From positions 372,001-436,000 of the forward strand of contig NZ_JAAOEO010000002.1 of NCBI RefSeq assembly GCF_011393025.1: a DNA stretch of 64,000 nt, written 5' to 3'. This DNA comes from Neobacillus terrae (GTDB lineage Bacteria; Bacillota; Bacilli; Bacillales; Cytobacillaceae). A program made the translations under genes and the position numbers. Positions within the stretch are counted from its first letter, which is position 1; every line of letters begins with the position of its first letter. Below, piece by piece: positions 27,589 through 37,542 of the stretch. Below the pieces are notes generated by a model. That model ran no database searches. It saw only the letters and a list, made by a program, of their open reading frames with translations, and was not told the origin of the DNA.

Positions 27589-28830
27589 TTGAATGCAGAA
27601 ATTATTGCAGTAGGATCAGAATTATTGCTCGGACAAATTGTAAATACAAATGCGAGATTTCTATCTCAGCAGCTTGCCGGACTCGGAATAAACGTTTTTT
27701 ACCATACGGTGGTTGGAGATAATCCGGACCGTCTTAAAAAAGCACTTGAGATTGCGGATGTTCGCTCTGAATTAATTATCCTCACCGGCGGGCTGGGTCC
27801 AACCAAGGACGACCTGACGAAAGAAACAATTGCCGGACACTTGGGGAAAAAATTAGTTATGGATGAAAATGCATTAAATTCAATAGAAGAGTACTTTAAG
27901 CGAACCAACAGAATAATGACCGATAATAACCGAAAACAGGCACTTATTTTGGAAGGTTCACATGTTCTTCCTAATGAACATGGTATGGCTCCTGGTATGA
28001 AGGCAAATGCCAATGGCCGGGTTTATATACTCCTCCCAGGACCGCCTAAGGAAATGGAACCTATGTTTTTAAAATATGGACATTCCGCTCTTCTTAATGA
28101 GCTGGAATCAGAAGATAAAATAATCTCCAGGGTGTTAAGGTTCTTTGGAATAGGCGAGTCCATGCTGGAAACTGAAATTGAGGATTTAATTGATAATCAA
28201 AGCAATCCAACTATTGCTCCTCTAGCCTCAGATGGTGAGGTTACATTAAGGCTTACTGCCAAGCACTCTGTTGTTGAAACAGCATTGGAACTTCTGGATT
28301 CAGCAGAAAAAGCAATCCAGGAGAGAGTGGGCCAGTATTTTTACGGGTATGATGACACTTCTCTGATGGAAGAACTGACAAAGGTTTTGAAGGAGAAGGA
28401 ATTAACAATCTCTGCCGCAGAAAGTCTTACCGGAGGAATGTTCCAGCAGGAATTTACTTCTATTCCGGGAGCTGGGAGCCTGCTTAAGGGCGGAGTTGTC
28501 TGCTACACCAACGAAGTTAAACACGAGGTTTTAAAAGTAAAAAAAGAAACCATCGAGAATGATGGTGTTGTAAGTGCACAATGTGCAAAAGAACTAGCTG
28601 AAAATATCGCCGCTCTGACGAATGCTGATATCGGTATCAGTTTTACAGGAGTTGCAGGGCCTGATGAGCTGGAGGGCAAGCCGGTTGGAACGGTATACAT
28701 TGGTATTGCCATTAAGGGACAGCCTGTCAGAGCAGAGAAGCTCAATCTTGGAGGAAGCCGTGCAGCAAACCGTGTAAGAACAGTTAAATACGGATGCCAC
28801 TTCCTGATCGAGCAGTTGAAAAAAGGATAA
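27589..28830 (+). CDS. cinA: CinA: MoCF-like domain plus NMN amidohydrolase
   Basis: A 413-residue competence/damage-inducible protein. Residues 1-170 form a molybdopterin-binding-like (COG1058) domain with [16 protein letters not shown]. Residues 250-410 form the PncC-type nicotinamide mononucleotide deamidase domain, with [19 protein letters not shown]. It probably recycles pyridine nucleotides. The start is TTG with AAGAGGTGAG upstream. It lies directly before recA as in most Firmicutes, but here a terminator and a separate recA promoter lie between the two genes. Confidence 0.95.
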   Translation: MNAEIIAVGSELLLGQIVNTNARFLSQQLAGLGINVFYHTVVGDNPDRLKKALEIADVRSELIILTGGLGPTKDDLTKETIAGHLGKKLVMDENALNSIEEYFKRTNRIMTDNNRKQALILEGSHVLPNEHGMAPGMKANANGRVYILLPGPPKEMEPMFLKYGHSALLNELESEDKIISRVLRFFGIGESMLETEIEDLIDNQSNPTIAPLASDGEVTLRLTAKHSVVETALELLDSAEKAIQERVGQYFYGYDDTSLMEELTKVLKEKELTISAAESLTGGMFQQEFTSIPGAGSLLKGGVVCYTNEVKHEVLKVKKETIENDGVVSAQCAKELAENIAALTNADIGISFTGVAGPDELEGKPVGTVYIGIAIKGQPVRAEKLNLGGSRAANRVRTVKYGCHFLIEQLKKG

Positions 28831-29120
28831 TCCAATTAAGCTCCTGGACGCCCGCATAAAGCAAGCGGCTGCAGCGAAGATCAAAAGGCAAGTTTAACAA
28901 TAAACCTTTCTTATGGTGAATATCCTTCTATTAAAACCACAGAAAGCAAAGACTTGCATTCTGTGGTTTTTTGCCTTGTTTCGGAGTATTGAATCATGGA
29001 TAAATATTAAAAGACAGATAATAGAGGGATTTTTAGTTTTAAGGGTTTTATTAACCACAAAAAGGAAGTTTCCTCTATAAAATCAGATGTTTTGAAGGTA
29101 CTCCCTGGTTTTAAAAAAAA
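28831..29120. other. Gene-free stretch between cinA and the recA control region
   Basis: A short repeat remnant (CTCCTGGACGCCCGC... AAGCGGCTGCAGCGAAG) at 28840-28885, then the cinA terminator, then AT-rich DNA. No gene seen. Confidence 0.5.
28933..28972 (+). terminator. Rho-independent terminator after cinA
   Basis: AAAACCACAGAA/TTCTGTGGTTTT stem; the T-run is in the 3' arm. Confidence 0.85.
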
Positions 29121-29134
29121 CGAATAAATGTTCG
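29121..29134 (+). promoter_or_regulatory. LexA (SOS) box of recA
   Basis: CGAATAAATGTTCG matches the Bacillus SOS box CGAAC-N4-GTTCG pattern at nine of ten fixed positions. It lies 10 bases upstream of the recA -35. Confidence 0.85.
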
Positions 29135-29143
29135 ATTTTTTGC

Positions 29144-29172
29144 TCGACAAAAACCCAAAAATGGTATATATT
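29144..29172 (+). promoter_or_regulatory. recA promoter
   Basis: TCGACA-N17-TATATT; each hexamer matches five of six consensus positions. The transcript would carry a leader of about 145 bases, with a GGCG-AAA-GCGCC hairpin near 29190. Confidence 0.75.
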
Positions 29173-29323
29173 ATTAATAGGTTAAAGAAAGGCGAAAGCG
29201 CCGTCTAGCAATGTATTTCGGCCTTCGCTGGACAATAATCAATCTTTTGATAGATACTAGATATTAACAGAGATAGTAACAACAAGCACAGTCTTTTTTA
29301 TATATAAAAGGAGGAAACACATA

Positions 29324-30364
29324 GTGAGTGATCGTCAGGCTGCCTTAGAAATGGCCCTAAAACAAATAGAAAAGCAATTTGGTAAAGGTTCTATTATGAA
29401 ACTCGGAGAACAGACAGACCGCAGAGTTTCTACTATCCCAAGTGGTTCCCTTGCATTGGATGCTGCACTAGGGGTGGGCGGATATCCAAGAGGACGTGTA
29501 ATTGAAATTTATGGTCCTGAAAGTTCAGGTAAAACAACTGTAGCTCTTCATGCAATTGCCGAGGTTCAGGCACAAGGCGGACAGGCCGCTTTTATTGATG
29601 CTGAGCATGCTCTTGATCCTGCTTACGCACATAACCTTGGAGTAAATATCGATGAACTTCTTCTTTCCCAGCCGGATACAGGTGAGCAGGCGCTTGAAAT
29701 TGCAGAAGCTCTTGTACGAAGCGGAGCTGTTGATATTATCGTTATCGACTCAGTTGCGGCTCTTGTTCCAAAAGCTGAGATTGAAGGCGAAATGGGTGAC
29801 GCACACGTTGGTTTGCAGGCTCGTTTGATGTCCCAGGCTCTTCGTAAATTATCAGGTGCCATCAATAAATCGAAAACGATTGCCATCTTCATTAACCAGA
29901 TTCGTGAGAAAGTTGGCGTTATGTTTGGTAACCCGGAAACTACCCCTGGTGGACGTGCGCTTAAATTCTACTCCACCGTTCGTCTGGAAGTGCGCCGTGC
30001 AGAGGCTCTAAAGCAGGGCAATGATATTGTCGGAAACAAAACAAAAATTAAGGTTGTTAAGAATAAGGTAGCTCCTCCATTCCGTACTGCCGAAGTAGAT
30101 ATTATGTATGGAGAAGGAATTTCCAAAGAAGGAGAAACCATTGACCTTGGTTCAGATTTGGATATCGTGCAAAAGAGCGGTTCCTGGTATTCCTATAATG
30201 AGGAGCGACTTGGACAGGGCCGTGAAAATGCCAAGCAATTCCTTAAGGAAAATCCTGCTGTTCGTCTTGAAATCTCAGGAAAAATCCGCAGCCATTATGG
30301 TCTGGATGAAGAGAAAGTGATTAATGAAACAGAAGAACCAGATCAGTTTGAGTTAATAGACTAA
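29324..30364 (+). CDS. recA: Recombinase RecA
   Basis: DNA-strand-exchange ATPase for recombinational repair, and co-protease that triggers LexA self-cleavage. The 346-residue protein has Walker A GPESSGKT (64-71), [19 protein letters not shown] as Walker B and L1 region, and the usual C-terminal domain with an acidic end. The start is GTG with AAAGGAGG 9 bases upstream. It has its own promoter with an SOS box, and a strong terminator. lexA is at the far end of this same window. Confidence 0.98.
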   Translation: MSDRQAALEMALKQIEKQFGKGSIMKLGEQTDRRVSTIPSGSLALDAALGVGGYPRGRVIEIYGPESSGKTTVALHAIAEVQAQGGQAAFIDAEHALDPAYAHNLGVNIDELLLSQPDTGEQALEIAEALVRSGAVDIIVIDSVAALVPKAEIEGEMGDAHVGLQARLMSQALRKLSGAINKSKTIAIFINQIREKVGVMFGNPETTPGGRALKFYSTVRLEVRRAEALKQGNDIVGNKTKIKVVKNKVAPPFRTAEVDIMYGEGISKEGETIDLGSDLDIVQKSGSWYSYNEERLGQGRENAKQFLKENPAVRLEISGKIRSHYGLDEEKVINETEEPDQFELID

Positions 30365-30370
30365 TGTATG

Positions 30371-30402
30371 GAGCAAAGCCTGAACTTCGGCTTTGCTTTT
30401 TT
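30371..30402 (+). terminator. Rho-independent terminator after recA
   Basis: AGCAAAGCC/GGCTTTGCT stem with a T-run. Confidence 0.9.
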
Positions 30403-30418
30403 ATTGTTTAAAAAGTTT

Positions 30419-30670
30419 TATATTTTCACCTTATGGATAACTCTCAACTATGTTATTGTAATCTAGCTCCAGCACCCAGCCCCTCGGGGTCATAAGCCAA
30501 ATCACTGCAGAAAACAGGACAAGGAAAGCTTCGGAAGCATCCGCATCGCACGAAGGAAAAGCTTTAGCTTTTCCGAGGATGACTACGTGATTCGTCTTAT
30601 GCCTGTTGGAGGCCCACAGGATGTGGCGATTTTAGCCTTTCATCATCTAACCAGGGCGCTTACGCCTTTT
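30419..30670 (+). repeat. Long intergenic repeat, copy B
   Basis: Nearly identical to 23299-23514 over most of its length and, like that copy, it directly follows a terminator. It has one extra segment of about 40 bases after GCCTGTTGG (GGCCCACAGGATGTGGCG...). The outer AGCACCC/GGGCGCT ends no longer pair perfectly. The hairpin module lies at 30545-30580. Confidence 0.9.
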
Positions 30671-30774
30671 GTTCTATACATAAAGTTGGATTATTATACA
30701 TGGATTTTTTGAACAAGAGTTATTTTCTTGGGAAATAAATTCTAAATATTTAAAAAGTCAACAAGGACAAACCC

Positions 30775-30803
30775 TTGACAATATATAGACACATCGGTAC
30801 AAT
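30775..30803 (+). promoter_or_regulatory. rny promoter
   Basis: TTGACA-N17-TACAAT, about 140 bases before the rny start; a strong sigma-A-type promoter. Confidence 0.8.
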
Positions 30804-30941
30804 TAACATGTATATTTTACATTTTTGGTAATATTACACCGTTTAAAAGTCATGGTGCTTGCAGTATGTTGAGCAAAACAATATACATGTCGACACTTAA
30901 AAAAACGTAATTAAAAGTTCATAGCAAGAGGAGGTGTAACG

Positions 30942-32501
30942 ATGGAACCCATTACAATCATCTCCATTTTGCTTGGCCTTATCGTCGGTGCAGTTGTTGG
31001 ATATCTAATACGTAAATCCATTGCTGAATCAAAAATAGCAGGCGCCAAAAGTGCAGCAGACCAAATCATAGAGGATGCAAAGCGTGACGCAGATGCTATG
31101 AAAAAGGAAGCCCTGCTTGAAGCAAAGGATGACATTCACAAGCTTCGTACTGAAGCTGAACGTGAGGTTCGTGAACGAAGAAGTGAGCTTCAAAAACAAG
31201 AAAACCGTTTACTGCAAAGAGAAGAGAATTTAGACCGAAAAGATGAAACGCTTAATAAGCGAGAAAATCTTCTAGAGAAAAAAGATGATTCTCTGAACCA
31301 AAGACAACAGCATATTGAAGAGATGGAAAGCAAAGTGGACGAGATGGTACGAGCACAACAAACTGAACTCGAACGGATCTCAAGCTTGACTCGCGAGGAA
31401 GCTAAATCAATCATTCTCGATAAAACTGAGAAGGAACTGACTCATGATCTTGCAATTATGATTAAGGAAAGCGAAAATCGCGCCAAAGAGGAAAGTGACA
31501 AAAAGGCAAAAGAAATTCTTTCACTCGCAATCCAACGTTGCGCTGCTGACCATGTTGCCGAAACAACTGTTTCTGTTGTTAACCTTCCAAATGATGAAAT
31601 GAAAGGCCGCATCATTGGCCGTGAAGGACGAAACATCAGAACACTTGAAACGCTGACAGGTATCGACTTAATTATTGACGATACTCCGGAAGCAGTTATT
31701 CTTTCAGGATTTGACCCAATCCGCCGTGAAACAGCAAGGCTGGCATTGGAAAAATTAGTCCAGGACGGACGAATCCATCCGGCTCGAATCGAGGAAATGG
31801 TTGACAAGGCCCGCCGTGAAGTGGATGAGCATATCCGCGAAATTGGAGAACAAACAACCTTTGAGGTTGGAGTTCATGGCTTGCATCCAGACCTTATTAA
31901 AATTCTTGGCCGACTTAAGTATCGTACAAGTTATGGACAGAATGTACTAAAGCATTCTATGGAAGTAGCACAGCTTTCAGGTTTGCTTGCTGCAGAGCTT
32001 GGCGAGGACGAAACACTTGCCCGCCGTGCAGGCTTACTTCATGATATTGGGAAAGCAATTGACCATGAAGTGGAAGGAAGCCACGTAGAGATTGGTGTTG
32101 AACTTGCCACCAAGTACAAGGAGCATCCTGTTGTTATTAACAGTATTGCTTCCCACCATGGTGACACAGAACCAACTTCTACTATTGCCGTACTGGTAGC
32201 AGCTGCAGATGCTTTATCTGCTGCAAGACCAGGAGCACGCAGTGAAACACTTGAGAACTATATTCGTCGTCTTGAAAAGCTTGAAGAAATCTCAGAGTCT
32301 TATGAAGGTGTTGAAAAATCCTTTGCCATTCAGGCTGGCCGTGAAGTAAGAATCATTGTCAGACCGGAAGCGATTGATGATCTGGCCGCTCATAGACTTG
32401 CAAGGGATATCCGAAAGCGGATCGAGGAAGAACTGGATTATCCAGGGCATATTAAAGTAACGGTTATCCGGGAAACACGGGCCGTAGAATACGCAAAATA
32501 A
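30942..32501 (+). CDS. rny: Ribonuclease Y
   Basis: Membrane-anchored endoribonuclease that starts bulk mRNA decay and cuts riboswitch and operon transcripts. The 519-residue protein has one N-terminal membrane segment (about 5-24), a long Lys/Glu/Arg coiled coil (about 28-200), a KH RNA-binding domain (about 210-275, with [15 protein letters not shown]) and an HD domain with [12 protein letters not shown] (His367/Asp368 region). GAGGAGGTG precedes the ATG. In B. subtilis Rny works with the Y-complex containing YmcA, whose gene is also in this window. Confidence 0.98.
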   Translation: MEPITIISILLGLIVGAVVGYLIRKSIAESKIAGAKSAADQIIEDAKRDADAMKKEALLEAKDDIHKLRTEAEREVRERRSELQKQENRLLQREENLDRKDETLNKRENLLEKKDDSLNQRQQHIEEMESKVDEMVRAQQTELERISSLTREEAKSIILDKTEKELTHDLAIMIKESENRAKEESDKKAKEILSLAIQRCAADHVAETTVSVVNLPNDEMKGRIIGREGRNIRTLETLTGIDLIIDDTPEAVILSGFDPIRRETARLALEKLVQDGRIHPARIEEMVDKARREVDEHIREIGEQTTFEVGVHGLHPDLIKILGRLKYRTSYGQNVLKHSMEVAQLSGLLAAELGEDETLARRAGLLHDIGKAIDHEVEGSHVEIGVELATKYKEHPVVINSIASHHGDTEPTSTIAVLVAAADALSAARPGARSETLENYIRRLEKLEEISESYEGVEKSFAIQAGREVRIIVRPEAIDDLAAHRLARDIRKRIEEELDYPGHIKVTVIRETRAVEYAK

Positions 32502-32530
32502 AGCGGTGCATTTAGCACCGCTTTATTTTT
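32497..32530 (+). terminator. Rho-independent terminator after rny
   Basis: AATAAAGCGGTGC/GCACCGCTTTATT stem with loop ATTTA and a T-run. Confidence 0.92.
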
Positions 32531-32614
32531 TGCGGCCAGGGAATGTGGGTAATTCACATCCTATTGTGTTACAATTTTAATAAGGCAAATTTTAATTACG
32601 TTAGGGGCTTTAGC

Positions 32615-33412
32615 ATGAATATATTATTTATCGGTGATGTGGTAGGTTCGCCTGGCAGAGATATGGTGAAGGAGTACCTGCCTAAGCTTAAAGATAAATA
32701 TCGCCCGCAAATGACTATCATCAATGGTGAAAATGCGGCCGGAGGCAAAGGAATCACTGAAAAAATATACCGTTCATTTTTGGAATCAGGAGCACAGGCA
32801 GTAACTCTCGGCAACCATGCATGGGATAACCGGGAAATCTTTGAATTTATTGATTCTGCCAAGTACCTTGTTCGTCCTGGGAATTTTCCTGAGGGAACAC
32901 CGGGAAAAGGAATTGTTTTCGTTAAAATGAATGATCTGGAAGTTGCTGTTATTAATTTGCAGGGCAGAACCTTTATGGCGCCACTTGATTGTCCATTTAG
33001 GAAGGCTGATGAATTGGTTGCGGAGGCAAGAGAAAGAACTCCATTTATTTTTGTGGACTTCCATGCTGAAGTAACGAGTGAAAAGCAGGCGATGGGCTGG
33101 TACCTCGACGGAAAAGTATCTGCTGTGGTAGGAACTCATACTCATGTACAGACGGCGGATAACCGCATTCTGCCGGGCGGAACAGCCTATCTTACAGACG
33201 TAGGAATGACAGGTCCTTATGACGGCATTCTTGGTGTGGAAAAGGAAGCGGTTATGAAAAGGTTTCTAACTTCCCTACCAGTCCGTTTTGAGGTGCCTAC
33301 AGAGGGAAGGGCCCAGCTGAGTGCAGTTTATATTGAACTGGACCGTAAAACTGGCTTAGCTAAGAAAACCCAGCGAATCCTTATAAATGATGACAACCCT
33401 TTCTATTCATAA
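32615..33412 (+). CDS. ymdB: YmdB metallophosphoesterase
   Basis: A 265-residue calcineurin-like phosphodiesterase that acts on 2',3'-cyclic nucleotides. In B. subtilis YmdB influences the choice between motility and biofilm. Metal-ligand segments are FIGDVVGSPGRD (near residue 5), INGENAAGG, TLGNHAWDN, DFHAEVTSEK and GTHTHVQTAD. The ATG at 32615 gives the family N-terminus MNILFIGDVVG and has TTAGGGG upstream; an in-frame start at 32543 would add a stretch not found in relatives. The gene is next to rny as in B. subtilis. Confidence 0.94.
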   Translation: MNILFIGDVVGSPGRDMVKEYLPKLKDKYRPQMTIINGENAAGGKGITEKIYRSFLESGAQAVTLGNHAWDNREIFEFIDSAKYLVRPGNFPEGTPGKGIVFVKMNDLEVAVINLQGRTFMAPLDCPFRKADELVAEARERTPFIFVDFHAEVTSEKQAMGWYLDGKVSAVVGTHTHVQTADNRILPGGTAYLTDVGMTGPYDGILGVEKEAVMKRFLTSLPVRFEVPTEGRAQLSAVYIELDRKTGLAKKTQRILINDDNPFYS

Positions 33413-33421
33413 ATGACAAGT

Positions 33422-33453
33422 ACCCCGACATACACTAATGTCGGGGGTTTTCT
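33422..33453 (+). terminator. Rho-independent terminator after ymdB
   Basis: CCCCGACAT/ATGTCGGGG stem followed by GTTTTCTCTTTT. Confidence 0.88.
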
Positions 33454-33815
33454 CTTTTAGATGATGTTGTAGCTCATTGGTGATTTTTAACCATGTTGAT
33501 GGGATTGGGTCTCCTCGAAAATGCATTTTGTATTTCCATCGTGCGGTGTTACTTCGAGGAGTGAGGCGAGGAATGGTGACAGGTTTCTAAAACGCCCGCG
33601 GAAAGCTAGCGCAAGAAGTGGAAAGCAACAGGAAAATTTAAAAGAGCCGTCTTTAAAAGTGAAAACTCCTAAAAAAAATATCCATACGCCTTTTTTTGAC
33701 CAAGCCGGAATATGTCTTTTATTGGTCGAATATAGTAGCAGTGGAATGATATATATGCCTGATTTGGTTCATGAACTGTCATGCGGGATCGGGATTATAC
33801 AAGGAGGAGCCAGGA
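33454..33815. other. Gene-free stretch before spoVS
   Basis: It contains a remnant with GCCCGCGGAAAGC near 33595, shared with the region before rnjB. An inverted pair, TCCTCGAA (33512) and TTCGAGGA (33553), also lies here. spoVS is sigma-H-dependent in B. subtilis, but I could not find a convincing sigma-H site at correct spacing. Confidence 0.5.
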
Positions 33816-34076
33816 ATGGAAATATTAAAAGTTTCAGCAAAATCTAATCCTAATTCTGTAGCTGGTGCGCTTGCCGGAGTTCTCCGTGAAAAAGGGAACG
33901 CGGAAATCCAGGCAATTGGGGCGGGTGCATTGAATCAAGCTGTAAAAGCAGTTGCGATTGCTAGAGGGTTTGTAGCACCCAGCGGAGTTGATTTAATTTG
34001 CATCCCGGCATTTACAGATATTTTAATTGACGGAGAAGAACGCACAGCGATAAAACTAATTGTTGAACCTCGTTGA
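33816..34076 (+). CDS. spoVS: Stage V sporulation protein S
   Basis: An 86-residue Alba-fold protein needed for progress of sporulation (coat assembly, spore resistance) in B. subtilis. It begins MEILKVSAKSNPNSVAGALA and has the usual 86-residue length; SpoVS is among the most conserved small sporulation proteins. The ATG at 33816 has AAGGAGG 9 bases upstream; the frame is open upstream but without a better start. It is monocistronic with a strong terminator. Confidence 0.97.
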   Translation: MEILKVSAKSNPNSVAGALAGVLREKGNAEIQAIGAGALNQAVKAVAIARGFVAPSGVDLICIPAFTDILIDGEERTAIKLIVEPR

Positions 34077-34118
34077 AAGAGAAAGGCCCGGTTTGAAAAA
34101 AACCAAAAAACTAGTTCT

Positions 34119-34150
34119 TAGCCTGCTTGGTATCAAGCAGGCTTTTTTTC
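34119..34150 (+). terminator. Rho-independent terminator after spoVS
   Basis: AGCCTGCTTG/CAAGCAGGCT perfect stem with loop GTAT and a T-run. Confidence 0.93.
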
Positions 34151-34594
34151 GAATGAAAATAGATATGGAGAGCAGAAGAGGAACCGTTTTAGGCGTGTGA
34201 TTCTAAGTAACTTTAAAAAGTGAAAAAAGAATGGTAATAATACTATTCTAAAATACAAGTTGATGGTTTTTAATATAAAAGTATTAAAAATAAAAACATT
34301 ATTAATGACGGGGAAATATCCTGAAAAATAAGCTTTTTAGCTAGTAAATTTCTTAGCTTTTGGGAACAGGATTTGTACATTGTAAAAATATTCAAATTTT
34401 AGACAATATTTATCTTGAAAGGGTTGCAATTTCACTTCTATAGGTCTAGAATTGTAAGCGTTTAGTACATCTCCTGAAAATAATTTTTAGTCCTTTAAAG
34501 TGCTAGGTTAAAAGTCTACTTAATTTTTGGAGCGTGCTGTACAAATACAAATGTTTTTTACATATTTTCTTACGTATATAAAGGGGTGTAAGAC
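34151..34594. other. Gene-free AT-rich control region before korA
   Basis: It holds a possible promoter (TTGAAA at 34415 with TATAGG at 34439, spacer 18) and the cre-like site described separately. Otherwise it is AT-rich sequence without a gene. Confidence 0.5.
34452..34466 (+). promoter_or_regulatory. Candidate catabolite-responsive (cre) site before korA
   Basis: TTGTAAGCGTTTAGT matches the CcpA cre pattern WTGNAANCGNWWNCA except for the last two bases. It lies just downstream of a possible -10 (TATAGG), where CcpA binding would block transcription. Carbon-source control of this oxidoreductase is inference. Confidence 0.45.
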
Positions 34595-36331
34595 ATGATC
34601 AATCAACTTTCGTGGAAAGTTGGCGGACAGCAGGGGGAAGGAATCGAGAGTACAGGAGAAATTTTTTCCATCGCGTTGAATCGCCTGGGGTATTATTTAT
34701 ATGGATACCGTCACTTTTCTTCCAGAATTAAAGGCGGACATACAAATAATAAAATCAGAGTAAGCACAACTGAAGTACGTTCCATCTCTGATGATTTGGA
34801 CATTCTAGTAGCTTTTGACCAGGAAACAATTGACTTAAACTATAAAGAATTACATAGCCACGGCGTTATCATGGCTGATTCCAAGTTTGATCCAAAACAG
34901 CCAGCTGATACACAAGCAGCAATGTATGCGGTACCATTTACAGAGATTGCCACACAGCTCGGTACTTCTTTGATGAAAAACATGGTTGCGATCGGTGCGA
35001 CTTCTGCTGTTCTGGATCTTGATATTACTGTTTTTGTAGAAGTAGTTCAAGAGATTTTCGGACGCAAAGGCCAGCAGGTAGTAGACAAAAACATGGAAGC
35101 CATTAAAGCCGGTTTTGATTATATGAAAGATCAGCTTGGAGCAGGGGTAGAAACCATGCAGCTTGAAAAAGCAGATGGCAATAAGCGCCTGTTCATGATC
35201 GGTAACGATGCAATTGCATTAGGAGCTATTGCAGGAGGCTGCCGCTTTATGGCTGCCTATCCTATTACTCCTGCTTCTGAGATCATGGAATACCTTATTA
35301 AAAAGTTACCTGCCCTTGGCGGTACAGTTATCCAGACTGAAGATGAGATTGCTGCCTGTACAATGGCAATCGGCGCTAACTATGCTGGTGTTCGTACAAT
35401 TACAGCATCTGCGGGTCCTGGATTATCTTTAAAAATGGAAGCAATCGGCTTGTCCGGTATTACAGAAACTCCGCTTGTTATCGTTGATACTCAGCGCGGC
35501 GGCCCATCTACAGGACTTCCAACCAAGCAAGAGCAATCTGACTTGATGGCTATGATTTACGGAACACATGGTGAAATTCCAAAAATCGTTCTTGCTCCAA
35601 GTACAGTAGAAGAAGCTTTCTACGATACTGCAGAAGCATTTAACCTTGCTGAAGAATATCAGTGTCCGGTTATTGTGCTTTCTGACCTTCAGCTTTCATT
35701 AGGCAAACAAACTGTTGAACCGCTTGACTTCAGTAAGGTTGAAATCAGACGCGGAAAGCTGGTACAGGGCGAAGTTCCTGCAACAGAAAACGGCGCTTAC
35801 TTCAAGCGTTATGAAGTTACAGCTGATGGAGTTTCTCCACGTGTTATTCCAGGAATGAAAAATGGAATTCACCACGTTACAGGTGTTGAGCATGACGAAA
35901 CAGGAAAGCCATCTGAATCTGCTGCGAACAGAATTGCGCAAATGGATAAGCGTTTCCGTAAAGTGGAAAACATCCGATTCAATACTCCAGTTTACAAAAA
36001 TGCACCTCACGAAGATGCTGATGTATTGATTGTTGGATTTAACTCTACAAGAGGTGCTATCGAAGAAGCGATGCTGCGCCTTCAAAATGACGGATTGAAA
36101 GTGAATCACGCACAGATCCGCCTGATTCATCCATTCCCGACTGATGAAGTTCTTCCGCTTGTACGTTCAGCTAAGAAAGTAGTTGTTGTTGAAAATAACG
36201 CTACTGGACAGCTTGCAAATATCATGAAAATGAATGTTGGACATGCTGAGAAAATCGTTAAGCATGTAAAATACGATGGAAATCCATTCCTTCCTCACGA
36301 AGTTTACACAAAAGTAAAGGAGTTGTTCTAA
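34595..36331 (+). CDS. korA: 2-oxoacid:ferredoxin oxidoreductase, fused gamma-alpha subunit
   Basis: With the next gene it forms a two-subunit enzyme that decarboxylates a 2-oxoacid (2-oxoglutarate or pyruvate) to acyl-CoA and passes electrons to ferredoxin. Residues 1-185 are the gamma-type domain (GGQQGEGIESTGEIFS). Residues 205-450 are the pyrimidine-binding alpha domain (AYPITPASEIMEYL, GATYAGVRT-like GANYAGVRT, TASAGPGLSLKMEA), and the rest is the C-terminal transketolase-like domain. AAGGGGTG precedes the ATG. Gene pairs of this type are usually annotated as 2-oxoglutarate:ferredoxin oxidoreductase in Bacillus; sequence alone does not fix the substrate. Confidence 0.92.
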   Translation: MINQLSWKVGGQQGEGIESTGEIFSIALNRLGYYLYGYRHFSSRIKGGHTNNKIRVSTTEVRSISDDLDILVAFDQETIDLNYKELHSHGVIMADSKFDPKQPADTQAAMYAVPFTEIATQLGTSLMKNMVAIGATSAVLDLDITVFVEVVQEIFGRKGQQVVDKNMEAIKAGFDYMKDQLGAGVETMQLEKADGNKRLFMIGNDAIALGAIAGGCRFMAAYPITPASEIMEYLIKKLPALGGTVIQTEDEIAACTMAIGANYAGVRTITASAGPGLSLKMEAIGLSGITETPLVIVDTQRGGPSTGLPTKQEQSDLMAMIYGTHGEIPKIVLAPSTVEEAFYDTAEAFNLAEEYQCPVIVLSDLQLSLGKQTVEPLDFSKVEIRRGKLVQGEVPATENGAYFKRYEVTADGVSPRVIPGMKNGIHHVTGVEHDETGKPSESAANRIAQMDKRFRKVENIRFNTPVYKNAPHEDADVLIVGFNSTRGAIEEAMLRLQNDGLKVNHAQIRLIHPFPTDEVLPLVRSAKKVVVVENNATGQLANIMKMNVGHAEKIVKHVKYDGNPFLPHEVYTKVKELF

Positions 36332-37198
36332 ATGGCCACTTTTAAAGAATTTCGAAACAATGTAAAACCGAACTGGTGCCCTGGCTGTGGCGACTTCTCT
36401 GTACAGGCTGCAATTCAGCGTGCTGCTGCAAATGTTGGTCTGGAACCTGAAAATCTTGCTGTTATTTCCGGTATCGGTTGTTCGGGCCGTATTTCGGGTT
36501 ATATTAACTCTTATGGTTTCCATGGTATTCATGGCCGCTCACTTCCTATTGCACAGGGAGTTAAAATGGCAAACCGTGACCTTACCGTTCTTGCTTCCGG
36601 TGGTGACGGCGATGGCTTTGCAATTGGTATGGGACATACAATCCATGCAATCCGCCGCAATATCGACATCACTTATATCGTAATGGACAACCAAATTTAT
36701 GGTTTGACAAAAGGGCAGACATCACCACGTTCTGCTGCAGGCTTTAAAACAAAATCAACTCCTCAGGGTTCAATTGAACAGGCTATTTCTCCAATGGAAA
36801 TGGCACTTACTGCTGGAGCAACTTTTGTAGCACAAAGCTTCTCTACAGACTTAAAAGATCTTACTGCTTTAATTGAAGCAGGGATCAATCATAAAGGTTT
36901 CTCTTTAATCAACGTATTCAGCCCTTGTGTTACTTACAATAAAGTAAACACATATGACTGGTTTAAAGAAAACCTGACTAAGCTTAGCACTGTTGAAGGC
37001 TATGATCCTAACAACCGTGAACTTGCTATGCAGACTTTGATGCGGCATAACGGCCTTGTAACTGGCCTTATCTATCAAAATACTGAGCGTCAATCCTATC
37101 AGGAACTCGTTCATGGATATTCTGAGACTCCACTTAGCCAGGCTGACCTTCAGCTTGACCAGGCACATTTTGATAAACTTGTTGCTGAATTCATGTAA
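36332..37198 (+). CDS. korB: 2-oxoacid:ferredoxin oxidoreductase, beta subunit
   Basis: The 288-residue beta subunit that binds thiamine diphosphate and one [4Fe-4S] cluster. Cluster cysteines are Cys16 and Cys19 (WCPGCGD), Cys50 (GIGCSGR) and Cys199 (FSPCVTYN). The TPP motif starts at GGDGDGFAIG (about residue 90) and ends with DNQIYGLTKGQ. No ferredoxin domain is fused, so a separate ferredoxin is needed. The ATG directly follows the korA stop, and its AAAGGAG site lies within korA; the two are one transcript, closed by a strong terminator. Confidence 0.94.
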   Translation: MATFKEFRNNVKPNWCPGCGDFSVQAAIQRAAANVGLEPENLAVISGIGCSGRISGYINSYGFHGIHGRSLPIAQGVKMANRDLTVLASGGDGDGFAIGMGHTIHAIRRNIDITYIVMDNQIYGLTKGQTSPRSAAGFKTKSTPQGSIEQAISPMEMALTAGATFVAQSFSTDLKDLTALIEAGINHKGFSLINVFSPCVTYNKVNTYDWFKENLTKLSTVEGYDPNNRELAMQTLMRHNGLVTGLIYQNTERQSYQELVHGYSETPLSQADLQLDQAHFDKLVAEFM

Positions 37199-37206
37199 AA
37201 AGCAGA

Positions 37207-37237
37207 AAAACGCGGGAATCCTTCCCGCGTTTTTTTT
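37207..37237 (+). terminator. Rho-independent terminator after korB
   Basis: AACGCGGGAA/TTCCCGCGTT stem with loop TCC and a run of T. Confidence 0.93.
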
Positions 37238-37510
37238 CTGCAAATAAGGTTCATGTGATGGCTGTCACAGCGTAAATCGGATAAGAAAGATAGAATAGAA
37301 TTCTTGTATATGAGAGTAATGCCTGCTGGGAATTTTTGCACATAAGGATCCTGGTTTCTGCGCTCCGCCATCTGCAATCGGCGCATAACTAGCGGCGTAC
37401 TAGAACCTAATAATTATGGACAGCTAAACATGATCGGATTCGGGCGTATCCATCATGGGGATATAAAACTAGCTATAGAGTGCGAGTACATAAGAGCCAG
37501 CCTGTATTTG
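37238..37510. other. Unexplained gene-free stretch before miaB
   Basis: About 270 bases less AT-rich than the other spacers nearby, with CTGCGCTCCGCC, CGGCGCATAACTAGCGGCG and several short inverted pairs. No coding frame, known riboswitch or repeat family could be assigned. Confidence 0.4.
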
Positions 37511-37513
37511 CTA

Positions 37514-37542
37514 TTGTTTTAGAGCCTGATAGGCTATATACT
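37514..37542 (+). promoter_or_regulatory. Candidate miaB promoter
   Basis: TTGTTT-N17-TATACT, overlapped by a second -10-like TATAAT at 37542-37547. Confidence 0.5.

Noticed and set aside
33620-33760. Sigma-H promoter before spoVS
   Set aside because: AGGAAAA and GAAT-like elements are present, but not at the correct distance from each other.
33521-33847. Plus-strand frame of about 108 codons upstream of spoVS
   Set aside because: It runs through repeat remnants, has no family resemblance and overlaps the spoVS start.
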